Source: Hydrangea macrophylla
Taxonomy: Eukaryota > Streptophyta > Magnoliopsida > Cornales > Hydrangeaceae
DNA length: 64,000 nt
Assembly: GCA_033977485.1 (NCBI GenBank)
Contig: CM066995.1
Coordinates: 51,831,162 to 51,895,161, forward strand
Direction: 5' to 3'
Below are positions 11,402 through 24,212 of this stretch, in pieces; the first letter of the stretch is position 1, and every line of letters begins with the position of its first letter. The notes beneath the pieces are model-generated. The model was not told where the DNA came from, ran no database searches, and was given only the letters and a program-made list of their open reading frames with translations. The position numbers and the translations under genes were made by a program.

Positions 11402-12480
11402 ATATGAGCAGAATGTTATTTGTATGTTGTCTTATATTTGTGATATATCAGACTTGTTAATAGTTGTACCATATGGGTTATTGCGCTGTGTGGATAAGAT
11501 TTATAAATACTATGTCAGGACTAGACTTATATGCAATTATCATTGATATTACGAGATGAATTATCCTATGTTAACTGTCGATATGAGATGAATTGTTAAC
11601 TGTCATATGTTATTGTCAAACTGAATAGTAGAACGGAACACAACTGTATGTTAATAATCAGTAATCCGTAGATATGTTGAATACAGAGCATGTGGTATTT
11701 CCTGTACTTAGTATATGAGCATTTCACAACATGTGTCAGCATGCATGGGATAGTGATGTGAAGAGGCAAGAGAAGCTGATGAGAAATGGGATATGTGACT
11801 TATGTGGAATATGAGATATGTGTACTTTGGATCCATGGGATCAACGGCTGACGAGTCGGGTGGACGTGGGACGGTTAGAGTTCCTAGTGCGCCTCTCGCT
11901 GTTGAAGACGTCCAGTGATGCGTATGCGCTGTTGAAGACGTCCAGTGTACCGTTGACGATTACGTCCGGCTAGTGCCCTAATAGATACTCACCGTGTAGA
12001 CGACCAGTGAGAATATACACAACGTAGAAGACGTCCGTTGTGCCGTTTCCATCGTTTACAGATAGGTGGTACCGTGTAGACGACCGGTAACCCTATCAAG
12101 GGATTGTAGGACCTACTGCCTAGTCGGGTGATTCCGATTGGTATTATGGTATCTATGTATGGATACGGATTTGGATTATGGTATCAACGTATGGATACAA
12201 AGATGGATAGAAATATGAATATGAGTATGGATATGATAAGATAAATGTTCAGTCGTGGATTCAGCGTCCCGACGTAAAGGTATATGCATGGGATGGATGC
12301 ATGGGTTGCATGCATGGATTTGATGAACACGTGATGAGATATTTACACTATGATCTTTATCCTTGTCATTACTTAATATGTTTCCTGCTATCCCTGAATT
12401 CATGTGTAGTTTAATGAGACCTTTGCTATGTCCGTGAGTGACGCAATTGTTAAAAGATTAACCGCATTTTAAGATGCTGA

Positions 12481-12807
12481 ACAATAACGGTGAGGAGTGT
12501 TGTTTAGTGTACTCACTCAGCTTTGTATCCAAAGTTGATGGTGTTTGTGCCCTGGACATTCCAATGTCTAGAGCTTCGCAGGACTTGAGGACGAGAGACT
12601 GATGTTCTGCCGGTTTTGGAGCTGAAGGCTTGGAGAAGAAGACACAATAACGGTGAGGAGTGTTGTTTAGTGTACTCACTCAGCTTTGTATCCAAAGCTG
12701 ATGGCGTTTGTGCCCTGGACATTCCAATGTCTAGAGCTTCGCAGGACTTGAGGACGAGAGACTGATTTTTCTGCCGGTCTTGGAGCTGAAGGCTTGGAGA
12801 AGAAGAC
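12481..12807. repeat. 163-bp tandem duplication
   Basis: Copy 1 is 12481-12643 and copy 2 is 12644-12807. Both start ACAATAACGGTGAGGAGTG and end GGAGAAGAAGAC, with only a few differences. It lies near the right end of the LTR-like block. Confidence 0.9.
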
Positions 12808-13054
12808 GTGCTGCTTGTAATAGATAGTTTGTATATCTGTTGTTATTATTGTTATAGGCCTGAGACTATAAGCCAGCTGTTGTAATAGATTTAGTAGACT
12901 TTTATAATTGGTACTTGGGCATCTGTTGCTTCCATACCTTTTATAGTTTCCGCTGTAGCCTCTGATTATGTTAATAAGATATGTTCTATGAATAGCATCC
13001 TCCCTATCGTGGTGTTTATTGGTTTGAGTAGATGACAATGCGGTTATTCACCCG

Positions 13055-13860
13055 TCATTCCCTTGGAAGAGGATATCGATTCTTTATCGTTACCTTATTC
13101 AACTCGCGATAATCGACACATAACCTCATAGTCCCATCTTTCTTCTTCACAAATAGAATAGGTGTACCCCAGGGAGAAGTGATAGGTCTAATAAAACCTT
13201 TATCCAACAATTCTTGTAACTGAATCTTTAACTCTGTCAGTTCTATTAGAGCCATACGATAAGGGGTCTTCAATATTGGTTGGGTATTTGGAATAAGATC
13301 AATAATGAATTCAATCTCTCTATCGATCAGAATGTTAGACGTCTGGAAATTCCCTTACCACTTGGATATCTTCCAAAGTTACTTCTATAGGTGCATCTTC
13401 TAGAATGGTACAGAGATAACCTTGACATTCTTTTCTAAGTAATTTATTAACTTTCATGGAGGAGATAAGACACATAGGAGGTAACATTGCACCCTTTCCT
13501 TCAAAAGAGAAGTCGGGTCGATCAAGAATTTGGAAAATGACTCGCTTTGTAACGCAATCGATAGTAGCATATATCGAAGATAATCAATCCATACCTAAGA
13601 TAACATCAAAACCTTAGATCTCTAAAGGTATTAGGTCTACAAATCATGGCACATTACTTATTATGATGTTGCAGGATCGATACACTAAGGTACCAATCAT
13701 AGAAATTCCAGAGGGAGTAACGACGGATAGATCATAACCTAAAGGCTCTGGTGATAAAAATGAATGAATAGATCCTGAGTCCATAAGCGTATGAGCATCA
13801 ATATCACAAATAGAAATGGAACCTGCCACTACAGCATCAGTTGTAGCCTCGCCACTTGGA
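13055..13860 (-). pseudogene. Protease and RT N-terminal part of element 2
   Basis: Protease is readable at 13644-13829 with LMDSGSIHSF, the DSG catalytic loop of chromovirus retropepsins. RT fingers are at 13055-13273 with [20 protein letters not shown] and YPLPR, then break off at the LTR-like block. The region between (13274-13640) has several stops. It belongs to the same element as 9601-10596. Confidence 0.8.
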
Positions 13861-14866
13861 ACTAAGGAAAATACACGTCCCTGATGTTGTTAATTCTTCC
13901 CTCGGTTCCCCTGATTTAGAGCCGAATGTTGGTTGATTGGAGTGGCAACCGGAACAACTTCCTTCTCAGTCTTCCATATTGGGCATTCTTGGATTATATG
14001 ACCCAGTTTCCCATACTTGTAGCATGCTCCTGTACTCAGTCGATAGATACCCCAATGCAACTTCCCACATGCTTTGCATTGAGATATGGTTCCACCCTGT
14101 GGTCTACTCTTGTTTTGAGAGTTAGATCCTGCACTAGACATTCTTGTGAACTACCTCTTGGTATTTTCTTGGCCTTTTCCCTGATTACCTTTTAAAATTG
14201 TCTCAATTTTTTTGAAGTTCCAAGCTTGTTCTTTCAGCCATGAGAGCACGATCTAGCACCTCATTGTATAACTTGATTTTAAACATTTCCACCTTGGTGC
14301 GTATGTGGATTTGCAGACCATCTTCAAATTTCTTTGCCTTTTTCTCCTCTGTAGGGATTAGATACGTGGTAAAATGAGATAAGGTAGAGAACTCTGTAGC
14401 ATATTGGAGCACCGTCATCTTTCCCTGCTTCAGGTTCATGAAATCTTTAGCCTTCTGTTCCTTTATAGAGTGTGGGAAGTACATACCATAGAATACCTCC
14501 AAGAATCGTTGCCAGCTCATCTCGGGCTTGCTTTCCTCCATTGTAGTCTACCAATGATCCACCTCCCCTACAAAGGTAAATGTGGCATACTTCACTTTCT
14601 CTTCCTTAGGACATGGAAAGACTTTGAAAATCTTTTCCATCCGACGGACCCATGCTTTAGCCTTAGTAGGGTCTGCACTGCCATCAAAAGTTGGTGGTCA
14701 TAGTTTTTGAAATTGCTCCACCGTTATCTGCATTCCCCATTGTCTATTATTTTTACTTCCATCACCACTGTCCTCAGAATTAGCTACTCTATCTTGGGCA
14801 GCATAAGCCAGTCCTTCGATGATTTGTTCGACACATTCAAATCTAGCATTCACTACTTCATCCATG
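13861..14866 (-). pseudogene. gag of element 2
   Basis: The probable start is ATG near 14866 (MDEVVNARFE). The capsid core at 14541-14203 contains WQRFLEVFYGMYFP and LKQGKMTVLQYATEF, the retrotransposon gag signature. A zinc knuckle near 14040 reads CYKYGKLGHIIQEC; the second Cys of C-x2-C-x4-H-x4-C is Tyr, so zinc binding is probably lost. Stops occur at about 14550 and 14700. Gag packages the RNA in the particle; this copy is dead. Confidence 0.8.
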
Positions 14867-15038
14867 TTGGTTGAGCTTACTCCTTGTTAGTATTTCTTTG
14901 ACTACATAACAGTAATGTAATTAGTAGTATTTCTTACCTTATATTTATATCAAAATAGAATTTACCAAACCTAAGTGTAGGTATATAGCATATGGTCCTA
15001 CTAAATAGTTGAGGCTTTCTAATGGCCCTAGAACTATT

Positions 15039-15050
15039 GCTCTGATACCA
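15039..15050 (-). other. Primer-binding site of element 2 (initiator Met tRNA)
   Basis: On the - strand TGGTATCAGAGC follows the LTR end (TGACA) after four bases. It is complementary to the 3' end of plant initiator tRNA-Met, the usual primer for chromoviruses. Confidence 0.85.
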
Positions 15051-15414
15051 AGCTTGTCACGCCCCAAAACCCAATTGGTGGATTTATGGCACGTGACCGG
15101 CCACCAAGGCCTTATAACTTGTACAGAGACTAGCGGAAGCAACATAATTAAATTTTATTACAAATACAGGTCATGAAGACCATGATATTATAAGTCAATC
15201 CAAATTTATTACATAATATTCTTATGGCTAACTCAGCCTTTGAATATAGACTCTGAGAATTTTAAGTTTCTGATTATACTATAGGATCCTTCTTAACCGA
15301 GTCATCTCCCACCATATTTTATTCCGCATTTCTTTTATTACCTGAAAGGGGTTAGAAAGGTTTGGAGAGTGTGAGTAGAAGACTAAGTAAATAGTCGTAA
15401 TCCTGGATAATGAA

Positions 15415-18400
15415 TGTAGACACCCCATTTTGTCGGCTATCAGATTTAGGAGACCCATAGATTGGTGGTTCACAATGATCGAAAAAGACTCAAAAGGACT
15501 CCTGGAAGTTAGCTATATTTCTCAAAATGCTCAGAATGACCAAAATGCCCCTGAAAGCCCGAAAACTCCCAGATTTGGTCCAAAAGTTCTGGAAACATGC
15601 TATGTTATAAGAAAAGAAAAAAAAAAGAGTTTTTAAGTAAAATCAGATGAAATCGTCAGCTCCCAGAGACCCCCGGAAGTCCCGGAAGTTCCCGAAAAGT
15701 CCCCGTTGACCGGTTTGACCAAGGTTTGACCAAGTTTGACCGAAAACATTCAAATTCGCCGGAGTCATTCTAGATCATGTGGAAAGTATTAAAATGAGTT
15801 TTAAAAGAAAATCGAGCGAAAACGGCGGCTCCTGGGAGCTCCCAGAGGTTTCCAGAACTTCCCGGGAATCCCAGGTTTGACCAGTTTGACCAAAATTTGA
15901 CTTTAGAACCGGAGCGCCATAACAATTTTCAAATATTTTTTATGGATACTAGAGGTCAATATCTTTCCAACGGTATATCGCACATAATTTTTGGATTTAA
16001 AACGAGTTTATTGTGAATTTCTGAAGGCGAAAAAGGCGATCAAATCAGCTTTTATAGCAAATACCGCAAAATTTTTCAAAGTGACCTATCCCCGAATTAT
16101 TTTTTTTTATGTAAAATAGACTCCATTACCTTTCCAACGGTATATCACAACCTCAATTTGGAGTTCGTATGCATTTTTTATGAATTTCGGACGAAATAGG
16201 GCCTTTTCGCGAATACCGGAACCTTTGGGGGCCTAAATACAATTATCTGGACAAAGGAGGAGCAGTGCCTCCGCAGCACTGGCCCACTGCCGCCGCGGTA
16301 CAGGCCCAGTGCCGCCGCGGCACTCTCCTCCAGAACAGTATGTTTTTGTAATTTCTTTTGGGGGTCCAATTTGATTGATTAAAAACCAAAACGATGTAAT
16401 TTTATGTTTTCAGTTGTTTTGGACCAATGTGAGTACTTCTAAAACCCCAAAATCACCCCAAATTAGCCTATATAAACCCCCCATTGCTCTTCATTTTGGG
16501 GGGGCCAAGTGCAAAGCTTGACAAAGTTGTAGAGAGAAAGAGAGATAGAGATAGATTTAGAAGTGAGAAAGGAGCTTCCTCCTACTATTTTTCTATAGAA
16601 AGTGAGTTTCAATCTTGTTTTCCTCCACCATTCTTCTATATATTTCATCATCAATACACCCAACCACCATTTCTCTAAGCATCCATGAGATAGGAAGCTA
16701 CTTCCATGTCCAAATGTCACCACATATGAGTGAAACACCAAGCTACAAGTCCAAAATCACATTGATTATCATCTATTGATTGTTATTTACTTACTTGTTC
16801 ATATTATGTTTATCTCTTCCTAACCTCATTTCTTTTTATTTTTCTTTATTTACTTACTTGTTCATCATCCTCTAAATGATGACATGAAGTTTGAGGTGAG
16901 TGAATCCTTATGGATAGTAGCTCTTGACCTCAAAAACATGTTTGATAGATGATGATTATAACTTCAATACCCCCAAGGTATCCTTGAAGTTATGTTCAAA
17001 TGAAAATAAATCTCTCCAACAATCTTGGAGGTTCTTGATGATGAGTTTGATGTTGATATTACAAGAGGTTATAATCTCCATTTGATGTTGAAAATATACT
17101 TTCAAAACCCCTCTCAATCCCTCTCATTTTGATTTCAAGAAAGAAAACTCAAGTTTTTCCCAAAATCTTCAAAACAGCGAGTCAAAACAGTGAGTAATCT
17201 GAGTTCAAAGATTTCTCTAGAACTCAATACTCAATGTATGGATGCAAGACCACTTGGAAAATCTTCCTAACTCATTATAGAACGCCCATGATTTTGGTTT
17301 AACTTGGAAATACTTGAAAATGATCCATTTGGACCCAAACATTCTCTCCAGATATTCTATCTTTGCTGTCACAGCAGCTTGGTCTACTTTCAACTTGTTT
17401 TACAGAAAACTTTTCCAAAAGGGGTGGTCCTAACTTATTTTTCCTTTGAACTTAAGTATCTTAGGGAACGTTCTGTATAATATGGGCCTCTAGATGTTTT
17501 GTTTTCATTTGCCAAGATGTTTTGACATTTCAGTCGACAGTACGGACTCTGTTTCTGAGTGACCTCCATTGTTTATATGATTTCTATCAATCTGTGATAG
17601 TTATTAGAGATTAGCTTTTTGGGTTGTGTTCTAGACACAATAAGGAAGATCTCCATAAAAAATCATGCATTGAAAACATTCCTAACCCCTCTTTTCAATT
17701 TTCAAAAGATTATGTTACTGTTCTGTCCAATATTCACAGCAAGCACACTTTTACTTCCCCCCTTTGATTTGATGCTTACATGCACTCCAAATTAGTTCAT
17801 GTCTTAGGAAGTAGTTCATACTACATTTGTACATATTCCATGATGATTTCATTCATTTATTCATACACATTCTAGACTTCTAAGTCATTCTAGGAATCCA
17901 TGAACACAAAGCACACTACAACCTTTACACATTCTAGATACATACATTGCATCCATGCAAAGATTTGGGGTTTTTGTAACTCCTAATCTAAGAAGATTAT
18001 AAGGAATGATCATGATCACACGTTCATACTTCCCCTCGATCTAATCATCATTTCTCATCCGTCCCGGGGATTGAGAGATCTTCTCTTCTCAAAGATGAAC
18101 ATGCATCATAATAGCTTGCTAAGCATATTTTGATTTCTTTGATTATTTGTTTTAATAACAATTCATGTCCCCTTAGATTAGGAAAACTTTATTACTTGAT
18201 ATGTGATTAGATGATTTTTCCTAGGTTTATTCGTGTGATCTTTCACTTTGCATTGTGTGATACTTGGCTTAGATCTTATGAATGATATTTTATCTTTAGA
18301 TCTTCCATTTCAAGTTTCTTATGTGATATAATAGATTATCATAGTATTAATTGTCGAACCATACATAGTATAAGAAGATTATTTGGATGCTAATTGAGGC

Positions 18401-18654
18401 CCGTCGAAAGACGGGGCGAGTCGAGGGTGTTTTAGTCGCGACAAAGGCTCCTTCCTCTCTCGTACCAAAACCCCGAGACAAGTTCTTTGATTATGAAGGG
18501 CCGGTGCCCTTTATCCGTTTGGGTGAGTCAAAATTAGGTTTCTTGGTTCCTTAAAGACCAAGTGGCGACTCTGTATCTATTTTCAACATACCTTTTCTCT
18601 CTCTTTTCAAATCAATTTCAAAACAAGAAAAAGGTGGAATCTCGCGTGTCCACA
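15415..18654 (+). mobile_element. Solo LTR (3.24 kb) of the element B/C family
   Basis: It begins TGTAGACACCCC and ends GTCCACA. It is flanked by a perfect 5-bp duplication ATGAA at 15410-15414 and 18655-18659. It matches the element B LTR (48333-51607, opposite strand) along its length, so it is one LTR left after recombination between two LTRs of a full element. It has no coding potential. It contains W-box arrays (15706-15741 and 15874-15901), a GTGCCGC/GCGGCAC cluster (16260-16326), a TATATAAA box near 16469 and a GNRA hairpin at 18400-18415. Confidence 0.9.
16469..16476 (+). promoter_or_regulatory. TATA box of the solo LTR
   Basis: CCTATATAAACCCCCC, about 1055 bp from the LTR start. The same word lies in the element B LTR at 50518-50526 on the other strand. 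It marks the U3/R border region. Confidence 0.7.
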
Positions 18655-19486
18655 ATGAACATAAAGAGAAATCTATATACCAAAGGTAAATGAGGTAAAC
18701 ATAATAATTGGTATATCGAGATAGAGTAGAGTATCATCAGGAAAGACATAACAAACACATATTTAGAAGGTCAGATTACCAACCACCCATTCACGTACAC
18801 ATACATATACATATACTACAATCGCTAATTGATGAGAAGAATTCGTAGACCTAAGCCAACATTGGGGCCACTCGTAGATCCAACAAGGATCATCCCACAT
18901 AGGGGCTCGTAATTTCTAAATAGAACTAATATTATTCAAGTAGAATGGTAGTAACTGACATTGGAATTAAAGAAATATAGAACTTACAATAACATCAAAT
19001 ACAATAACCTCTTTCAATGGAACGAATCGACGTGTTCCAGAACAAATATAAGAACAATGATTTCATCATTAAAATAAAACTTGTTCAAGTAATAGGATAA
19101 GATTCACTCGTGAGGAGTTGAATCAGTAAAAGGAAAATGATCACTCACCTTGGCAACTTAGATGATTAAAGTACTTCTTTTGTAGCTAAGTTATTCTTCA
19201 AGTCCTACGCAATGCATAGGATAAAAATGAGTAATTTAGTTTAAGTCAAAGGCGTAGGGGCAAAATGGTAATTATTGACTCTTAGGGGTATTTTCATAAT
19301 TTGACCAAAAATTCTTTTCCCTTACTAAAATGATCCTTGCATTTTTACAAAACTAAAGCCATTTAATATGGTTGATCCGGAGTCCATTATAATATTCTAA
19401 ATATTACTCTGATCCCTATGGTTCCAACGGTTAAATTTTCGGAGTTGGTACAAAAGTTAAAAGTAATTTTAAAGTTAAAATCTCAT

Positions 19487-19530
19487 AAACATATATATAT
19501 ATATATATATGTATACATATATATATATAT
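19487..19530. repeat. (TA)n microsatellite
   Basis: An alternating TA tract with a few C/G interruptions, within the LTR of element 2. Confidence 0.9.
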
Positions 19531-19917
19531 ATTTTTGAACTCAAAATTAAAACAAATACTAAACGGTGTCTGAAACTCACCAAATTTTGGGGAATAATAT
19601 AAACAATTTCTAATAAAGTTGACAAATTTTGAAATGACCAAAGTGCTCTTGGTGATGTTAATCAGTAACTAAAGGTATAAACAAGTTTTGTAAAATATCA
19701 TAATGATATAAATTACTTACCTTAGTGTCATGCCCTGAAAATCGAAGCTCGTGAATGGGAGGAAAGAAGAGGAAAACAATACTAAAGTCACCCTGTGGTC
19801 GGAAGCGACTTTGGATTTCCACGAGAACTCCTACAAAGATGACTGACTAACACGTAATTCCAAAATGGACTTTGATCGGGAGAGAACAAATCCTAATTAT
19901 ATGCCTTAATTCACAGT

Positions 19918-20992
19918 TGTTAGTACTTTTTTATCCTATTTTTGTATATATTTACTTCGTTTTCTATTTTCTGTAAGGATTTGGAGAAAAGTAAGGATTC
20001 CAAGCTAAATGGGGTGAAAAAGCAGTAGAAAAGAAGCTGAAAAAATCACATCGCTCGCGCGGCCCGCTCGCGCAAAACATAGTAAATCGCTCGCGCGACC
20101 TCCCAGAATCGCGCTCGCGCGGCCCGCTTGCGCGACCTGTGTAAAGACCAAATACGTGTATTTCAGTATTCTGAAGACTCCTACGCGAACGAAACTGCCT
20201 AATTATGTCTGGAAAGCTAAGTACAGTAGTTTTAGTGCGAATTGGGTTAGGAAAGTTTCCAAACTTGCTCTAAATCTATAAATACTCAATTATAATTTAA
20301 TTATGAGGTTGAAAATTATTATACACACAATATACAACTAAAACTTCAACCATTGAAGAGAGGGAAGCAAAGAGAAGAAGAAGAAGACCAAGGATTTCCA
20401 TGGCTTCCTCCATCAACTACTTGCCATCTACCGCTTCTATGGACAACTAAACTCAAGATCTAGGGTTTCAATGAAACCCTAGCCAAGTAATAGGGTGTAT
20501 CTTATGTTTTTATTTTAGTTTTATTATGTATGGATGACAGTTACATGTTCTGAGGATTTTTATAAATAAATCGTACTTTTATTGATTAAATCGTTACTTT
20601 CAAAGTTTACTCTTGTCTTAGATCTATTTTGATGGTAGTGTGCTCAATGATCTATGCTTTCTGTGCTTGTTTAGATTATTCACATGTAATGGTGCTTAAA
20701 TTGAATTGTGCTATCAAGTATCCGAATAGTCCATGCCTAGATTAGACGGATTATACCACAACCCTAGTTTAGTGTGGGATAATTCGTGCTAACCGAAGAT
20801 GGATTATGTTGGTGCTTGAACCATAATTATTTTCTTGAAGGAGGAATTGGGCTTGTAGCTACCATTCCCCATTATCATCCAACTTAATAAGCTAAAGTAA
20901 TTCGTAAATACCCTTATTATGAAGCTTGTGGTGTATTTGCAATCCTAGGTTCCTTAAACTTATTATAAAAATAAATATTTAATTGCTTAGCA
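19918..20992. mobile_element. Unclassified LTR-like block
   Basis: The stretch begins TGTTAGTAC and ends near TAGCA, just before integrase sequence of element 3. It contains four to five short GC-rich words (GCTCGCGCGGCCCGCTCGCGC type, 20050-20135), an AG-rich leader-like segment near 20350-20400 and AT-rich sequence. No coding region is seen and no target duplication fits. It could be a solo LTR or a truncated element end; I cannot assign a family. Confidence 0.3.
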
Positions 20993-21906
20993 GGCTGTAC
21001 ATTCAGGAGATTGTGAGACTCTACGGTGTGCCGGTTACCATAGTTTTTGATCGTGATTCTAAGTTTGTTTCTCAATTCTGGCAGAGTCTTCAGAAGGCCT
21101 TGGGTACTCAACTTTTGTTAAGTACAGCATTTCACCCTCAGACAGACGGGTAGTCTGAGCATATGATTTAGGCTTTAGAAGACATGCTTCGAGCTTGTCT
21201 GATGGATTTCAAAGGCAGTTGGGAAGATCACCTACCTTTAGTGGAGTTCGCCTACAACAATAGTTATTAAGCTAGCATTCAGATGGCACCGTTTGAGGAC
21301 TTGTATGGTCGACCGTGTAGGTCACCTTTATGTTGGAACGAGATTGGACAATCATCTGCTTTGGGACCCGACATCGTTCGAGAGACGGCCGAGAAGATCA
21401 AAGTTATAAGGTAGAGATTGCTTACCGCTCAGAGTCGTTAGAAGTCCTATGCTGATTGTCACCGATGACCCTTATCTTTTAGCATTGGAGACCATGTGTT
21501 TCTCAAGGTTGCCCCTCGACGGGGTTTGCTATGCTTTGGACAAAGCGGGAAATTGTCGCCACGATTCATTGGTCCATTTGAGATTCTTGATAAGGTTGGT
21601 GAGGTGGCCTACCGTTTGGCACTCCTACCTCAACTTTCTAATGTTCATAATGTTTTTCATGTTTCTATGCTTCGCAAGTATAATCGTGATGAGTCACATG
21701 TTTTAGATTGGACCGAGTTAGCCATCGATGAAGATGCATCTTATGAAGAGCAAGCTATAGGCATTCTTGAAAGGAAGGAACACGTCTTGCGAGGCAAGAC
21801 CATCTCTTTGGTTAAGGTACTTTGGAACCACCACGGAGTCGAGGAGTTGACGTGGGAAGACGAGACCAAGGCAAGATCGAAGTATCCTTACCTTTTCTTC
21901 GATTGA
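20993..21906 (+). pseudogene. Integrase with chromodomain, element 3 fragment
   Basis: It starts inside the integrase core at [14 protein letters not shown], followed by [13 protein letters not shown] (second catalytic Asp) and HPQTDG with a TAG directly after. The C-terminal domain is open at 21496-21906 and includes the GPFEIL and HNVFHVSMLRKY signatures. A chromodomain follows near 21760-21860 (ERKEHVLRGK, VKVLWNHHG, EELTWE). Three to four in-frame stops lie upstream of 21490. The chromodomain is typical of chromoviruses (Tekay/Del type) and would guide integration to heterochromatin. The 5' nine-tenths of the element is missing. Confidence 0.85.
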
Positions 21907-21942
21907 GGTATGTTTGCCCAAGTTTCGGGACAGGATTCTCTT

Positions 21943-21956
21943 TAAGGGGGGTAGAT
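21943..21956 (+). other. Polypurine tract of element 3
   Basis: AAGGGGGGTAGAT directly before the TGTAATG that opens the LTR. Confidence 0.75.
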
Positions 21957-24212
21957 TGTAATGTTTTGAATTTTTTTAAGGGTATTGTGGTAATTTTAGT
22001 GGTCAATGTATGGACCCATTATGGACTTATACATTTTAGTGCCTAACCTTTGGTCTTGTGGTACCACTTTGGTAATTGTTTTGGCACATAGGTGTGTATA
22101 TATATATATGTTACATATTTGTATGTGTGTGTGTGTGAGGGAGACAAGAAGGGGCCCACAAGTCACCTCCCTAAACCACTCCCAACCACCCCCAACAACT
22201 AAAGTCCCCTAGGAAGCTTCCCCCTCTCCTTCTCCTTCCCTTATATATCTCTCCCCCTCATTTTCTTTACATTATTCTTCTCCTATCTTTATCTCTATCT
22301 CTATCTCTATCACCCTCATGTTTGGAAGAGCAAACCCCCATATTTACTTCAACCTTAAACCTTAATTTTGAGCATCCATAACTCATTGTTGGGAGCAAGC
22401 TATTAGTATCAAAAGTGACACTCTCTACTAGAGCTTCCCATTGGTGATCTTATTTTCTCCATTTGTGTTCTCTAGCTCAAGTTTTGGCCTAAGGAAAGAG
22501 GATGAACATTCTATTTTCTTGTTCTTGAAGAACTACTACTTGGGCTTTCTCAATCTCTCTTGGATTCTCTTTTCTTATACTTATATTCTCAAGGAAAAGG
22601 TAGATTACATTATATATATACAAATGGTATTCTATATCTAACTTTGACATGTGATTAATTGCTAGAAATAGAGGTTTTGCGGAGTAAATTATAATTCTTT
22701 CCAAATGCACATGTTCATGTGACTTGCATGTCTAGTTGTTAATTAGTTGCATAGATGCTTAAATGAGATTATGTGCTTATTTACTTAGTTGCTAATTAAT
22801 AACTAAAATGTTCATATAAATTAAGTCTTGCTGCTAAGTTGAAAGCATGCTTGTGTGTTATTATTAATCCTCTAAATGGTAGAACTCATGCTTACTTTGA
22901 TTATTGTCAAAGTCTTAATGTTGCTAATAAATGATGAAATTTATTGATATCATTCTTGAAATTTGACACATGCATTAGAATCGTAGAATTCACGTGCATT
23001 GTTGCCAAGTGGGCACCCCTCATAGCATAGCATGATTTGCATATGAGAAGTCCCAAAATGGGGACAAAAAGATGTGAAAAATCCGGATGTGGGTTATGTG
23101 TGAGGACAGGGTGGACATACCTAAGAACGTACCAAACTCTAACTTATATTCGACTAGCTATCGGAAAGTTGGTATGCTACATTCCTAGTGGGGGGTGGTT
23201 CACAGTCCGGTAACGAGGTGAGTGAACACGTATGCATAGCCCGAGGGCTCATTAGTTGAAAGGCTTAGGCATCATACATGGCACCACATCTCATTGGTAG
23301 TTATGGGATCCATCTAGTATATCTATAATGTTTTCTACTAAGCCGTCGTGCTTAATGAATCTATAAAAACTCTTTTTCAGGTGGTCTTGATAGGGGCAAG
23401 GCCCACGAGTAGCCGGATGCCCTAGCCTCATGTTTTTGAAAGCTCCCCATGAGAAATCATATTCTTTTGGACTTACTTAGCATAGTTCTTTTATTAAACT
23501 TGTAATAGTTGTAATTTGATATCGTTCATATTAGAATCAAATTATGGAACTTACAAGTACTTGGGTTTAAATCCTTCCATCTATGCTAATTTGTAAGCTA
23601 TGACCTAGCTTTGGCGCATGTTAGCCCCTTTATGTGTTTGGTAATGTTAGTGGAGTCCTTGTATTGGAAGTCTTTCACAACTTGTAATATTCTCATTGTT
23701 AATATTCGTTGTTATGTATCTGGGATCTTCGAATCCCCTATGATCTATTTATGCTTTTGAACCATTTTGACATGTCAAAAGACTTGCTGCCTGACTTTTA
23801 AATTTGGACCTAACTCGAAAACTTTTAAACTCTAATTTGGTTTATACTAAGCCTATGGCTTGTACGTTGTGGGGAATACATTACTTTTAATTTCGAAGGG
23901 ACCGTTCCGTAGTAAATTCTCAAACCATAATTTCATTAAAACCTTCAATTAAACTTCTTCTTTTCTTCCACTATTGAAACTTCATATTTCTATTCTTTTA
24001 AAAACTTCTTTGAAAACCAGAGTACTGTGGGTCGGCCCTACTTGACTCGTTTGGTCTCAGCGGGTTGACCTTTGACTTTTCTTTAGAATCCATTAGGATT
24101 CTTTTGTAGCTTCCGCACTATTTGGTTGATTCACGTAGGACCTCTTCTTCTCCTTAACCTCTTTCTTTGACTCTTTAGCCCGTCCACATGTCATGGATTT
24201 TGGAGCATTACA
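21957..24212 (+). mobile_element. 3' LTR of element 3 (2.26 kb)
   Basis: It starts TGTAATG and ends CATTACA, so the termini are inverted copies of each other. A (TG)n tract is near 22123 and a (CTATCT)n tract near 22287. TATATATCTC near 22243 is a candidate promoter. No coding region is seen over its 2256 bp. It abuts element C at 24213 directly. Confidence 0.8.

Larger units (their letters stand above)
10597..13037 (+). mobile_element. LTR-like block inside RT of element 2 (probable solo LTR of a chromovirus)
   Basis: It begins TGTGATACCCCGTA, a start typical of chromovirus LTRs, and ends at ATGACA (13037) or CCCGTCA (13057). A TATATATA box lies at 10843-10850, followed by AG-rich and AT microsatellites. 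No coding region is convincing; open frames over the GA/GAA tract at 10819-11280 are low complexity. RT of element 2 stops at YPLPR on the right (13055-13273) and resumes at RYGHYEF on the left, so about 40 residues of RT are missing as well. No target-site duplication matches, so insertion was accompanied by deletion or later rearrangement. Confidence 0.6.
9601..19913 (-). mobile_element. Element 2: decayed chromovirus-like Ty3/gypsy retrotransposon
   Basis: Read from right to left: LTR (15055 upward), primer-binding site, gag, protease, RT, RNase H, then truncation by element 1. RT is split by the LTR-like block 10597-13037, and the LTR is split by the solo LTR 15415-18654. Integrase is not present here and would lie beyond element 1. 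The right LTR end is not certain; TTCA at 19910-19913 is my best candidate. Confidence 0.7.
15055..19913 (-). mobile_element. LTR of element 2, split by a solo LTR
   Basis: It starts TGTCACGCCCC on the + strand next to the primer-binding site. It is interrupted at 15415-18654. The remaining pieces (15055-15414 and 18660-19913) total about 1.6 kb. A (TA)n tract lies at 19487-19530. No coding region is seen in either piece. The outer end is uncertain. Confidence 0.55.

Noticed and set aside
10597..13037. Clean solo LTR insertion with target duplication
   Set aside because: None of the possible five-base flanks match, and about 40 RT residues are missing at the junction, so only an LTR-like block is claimed.
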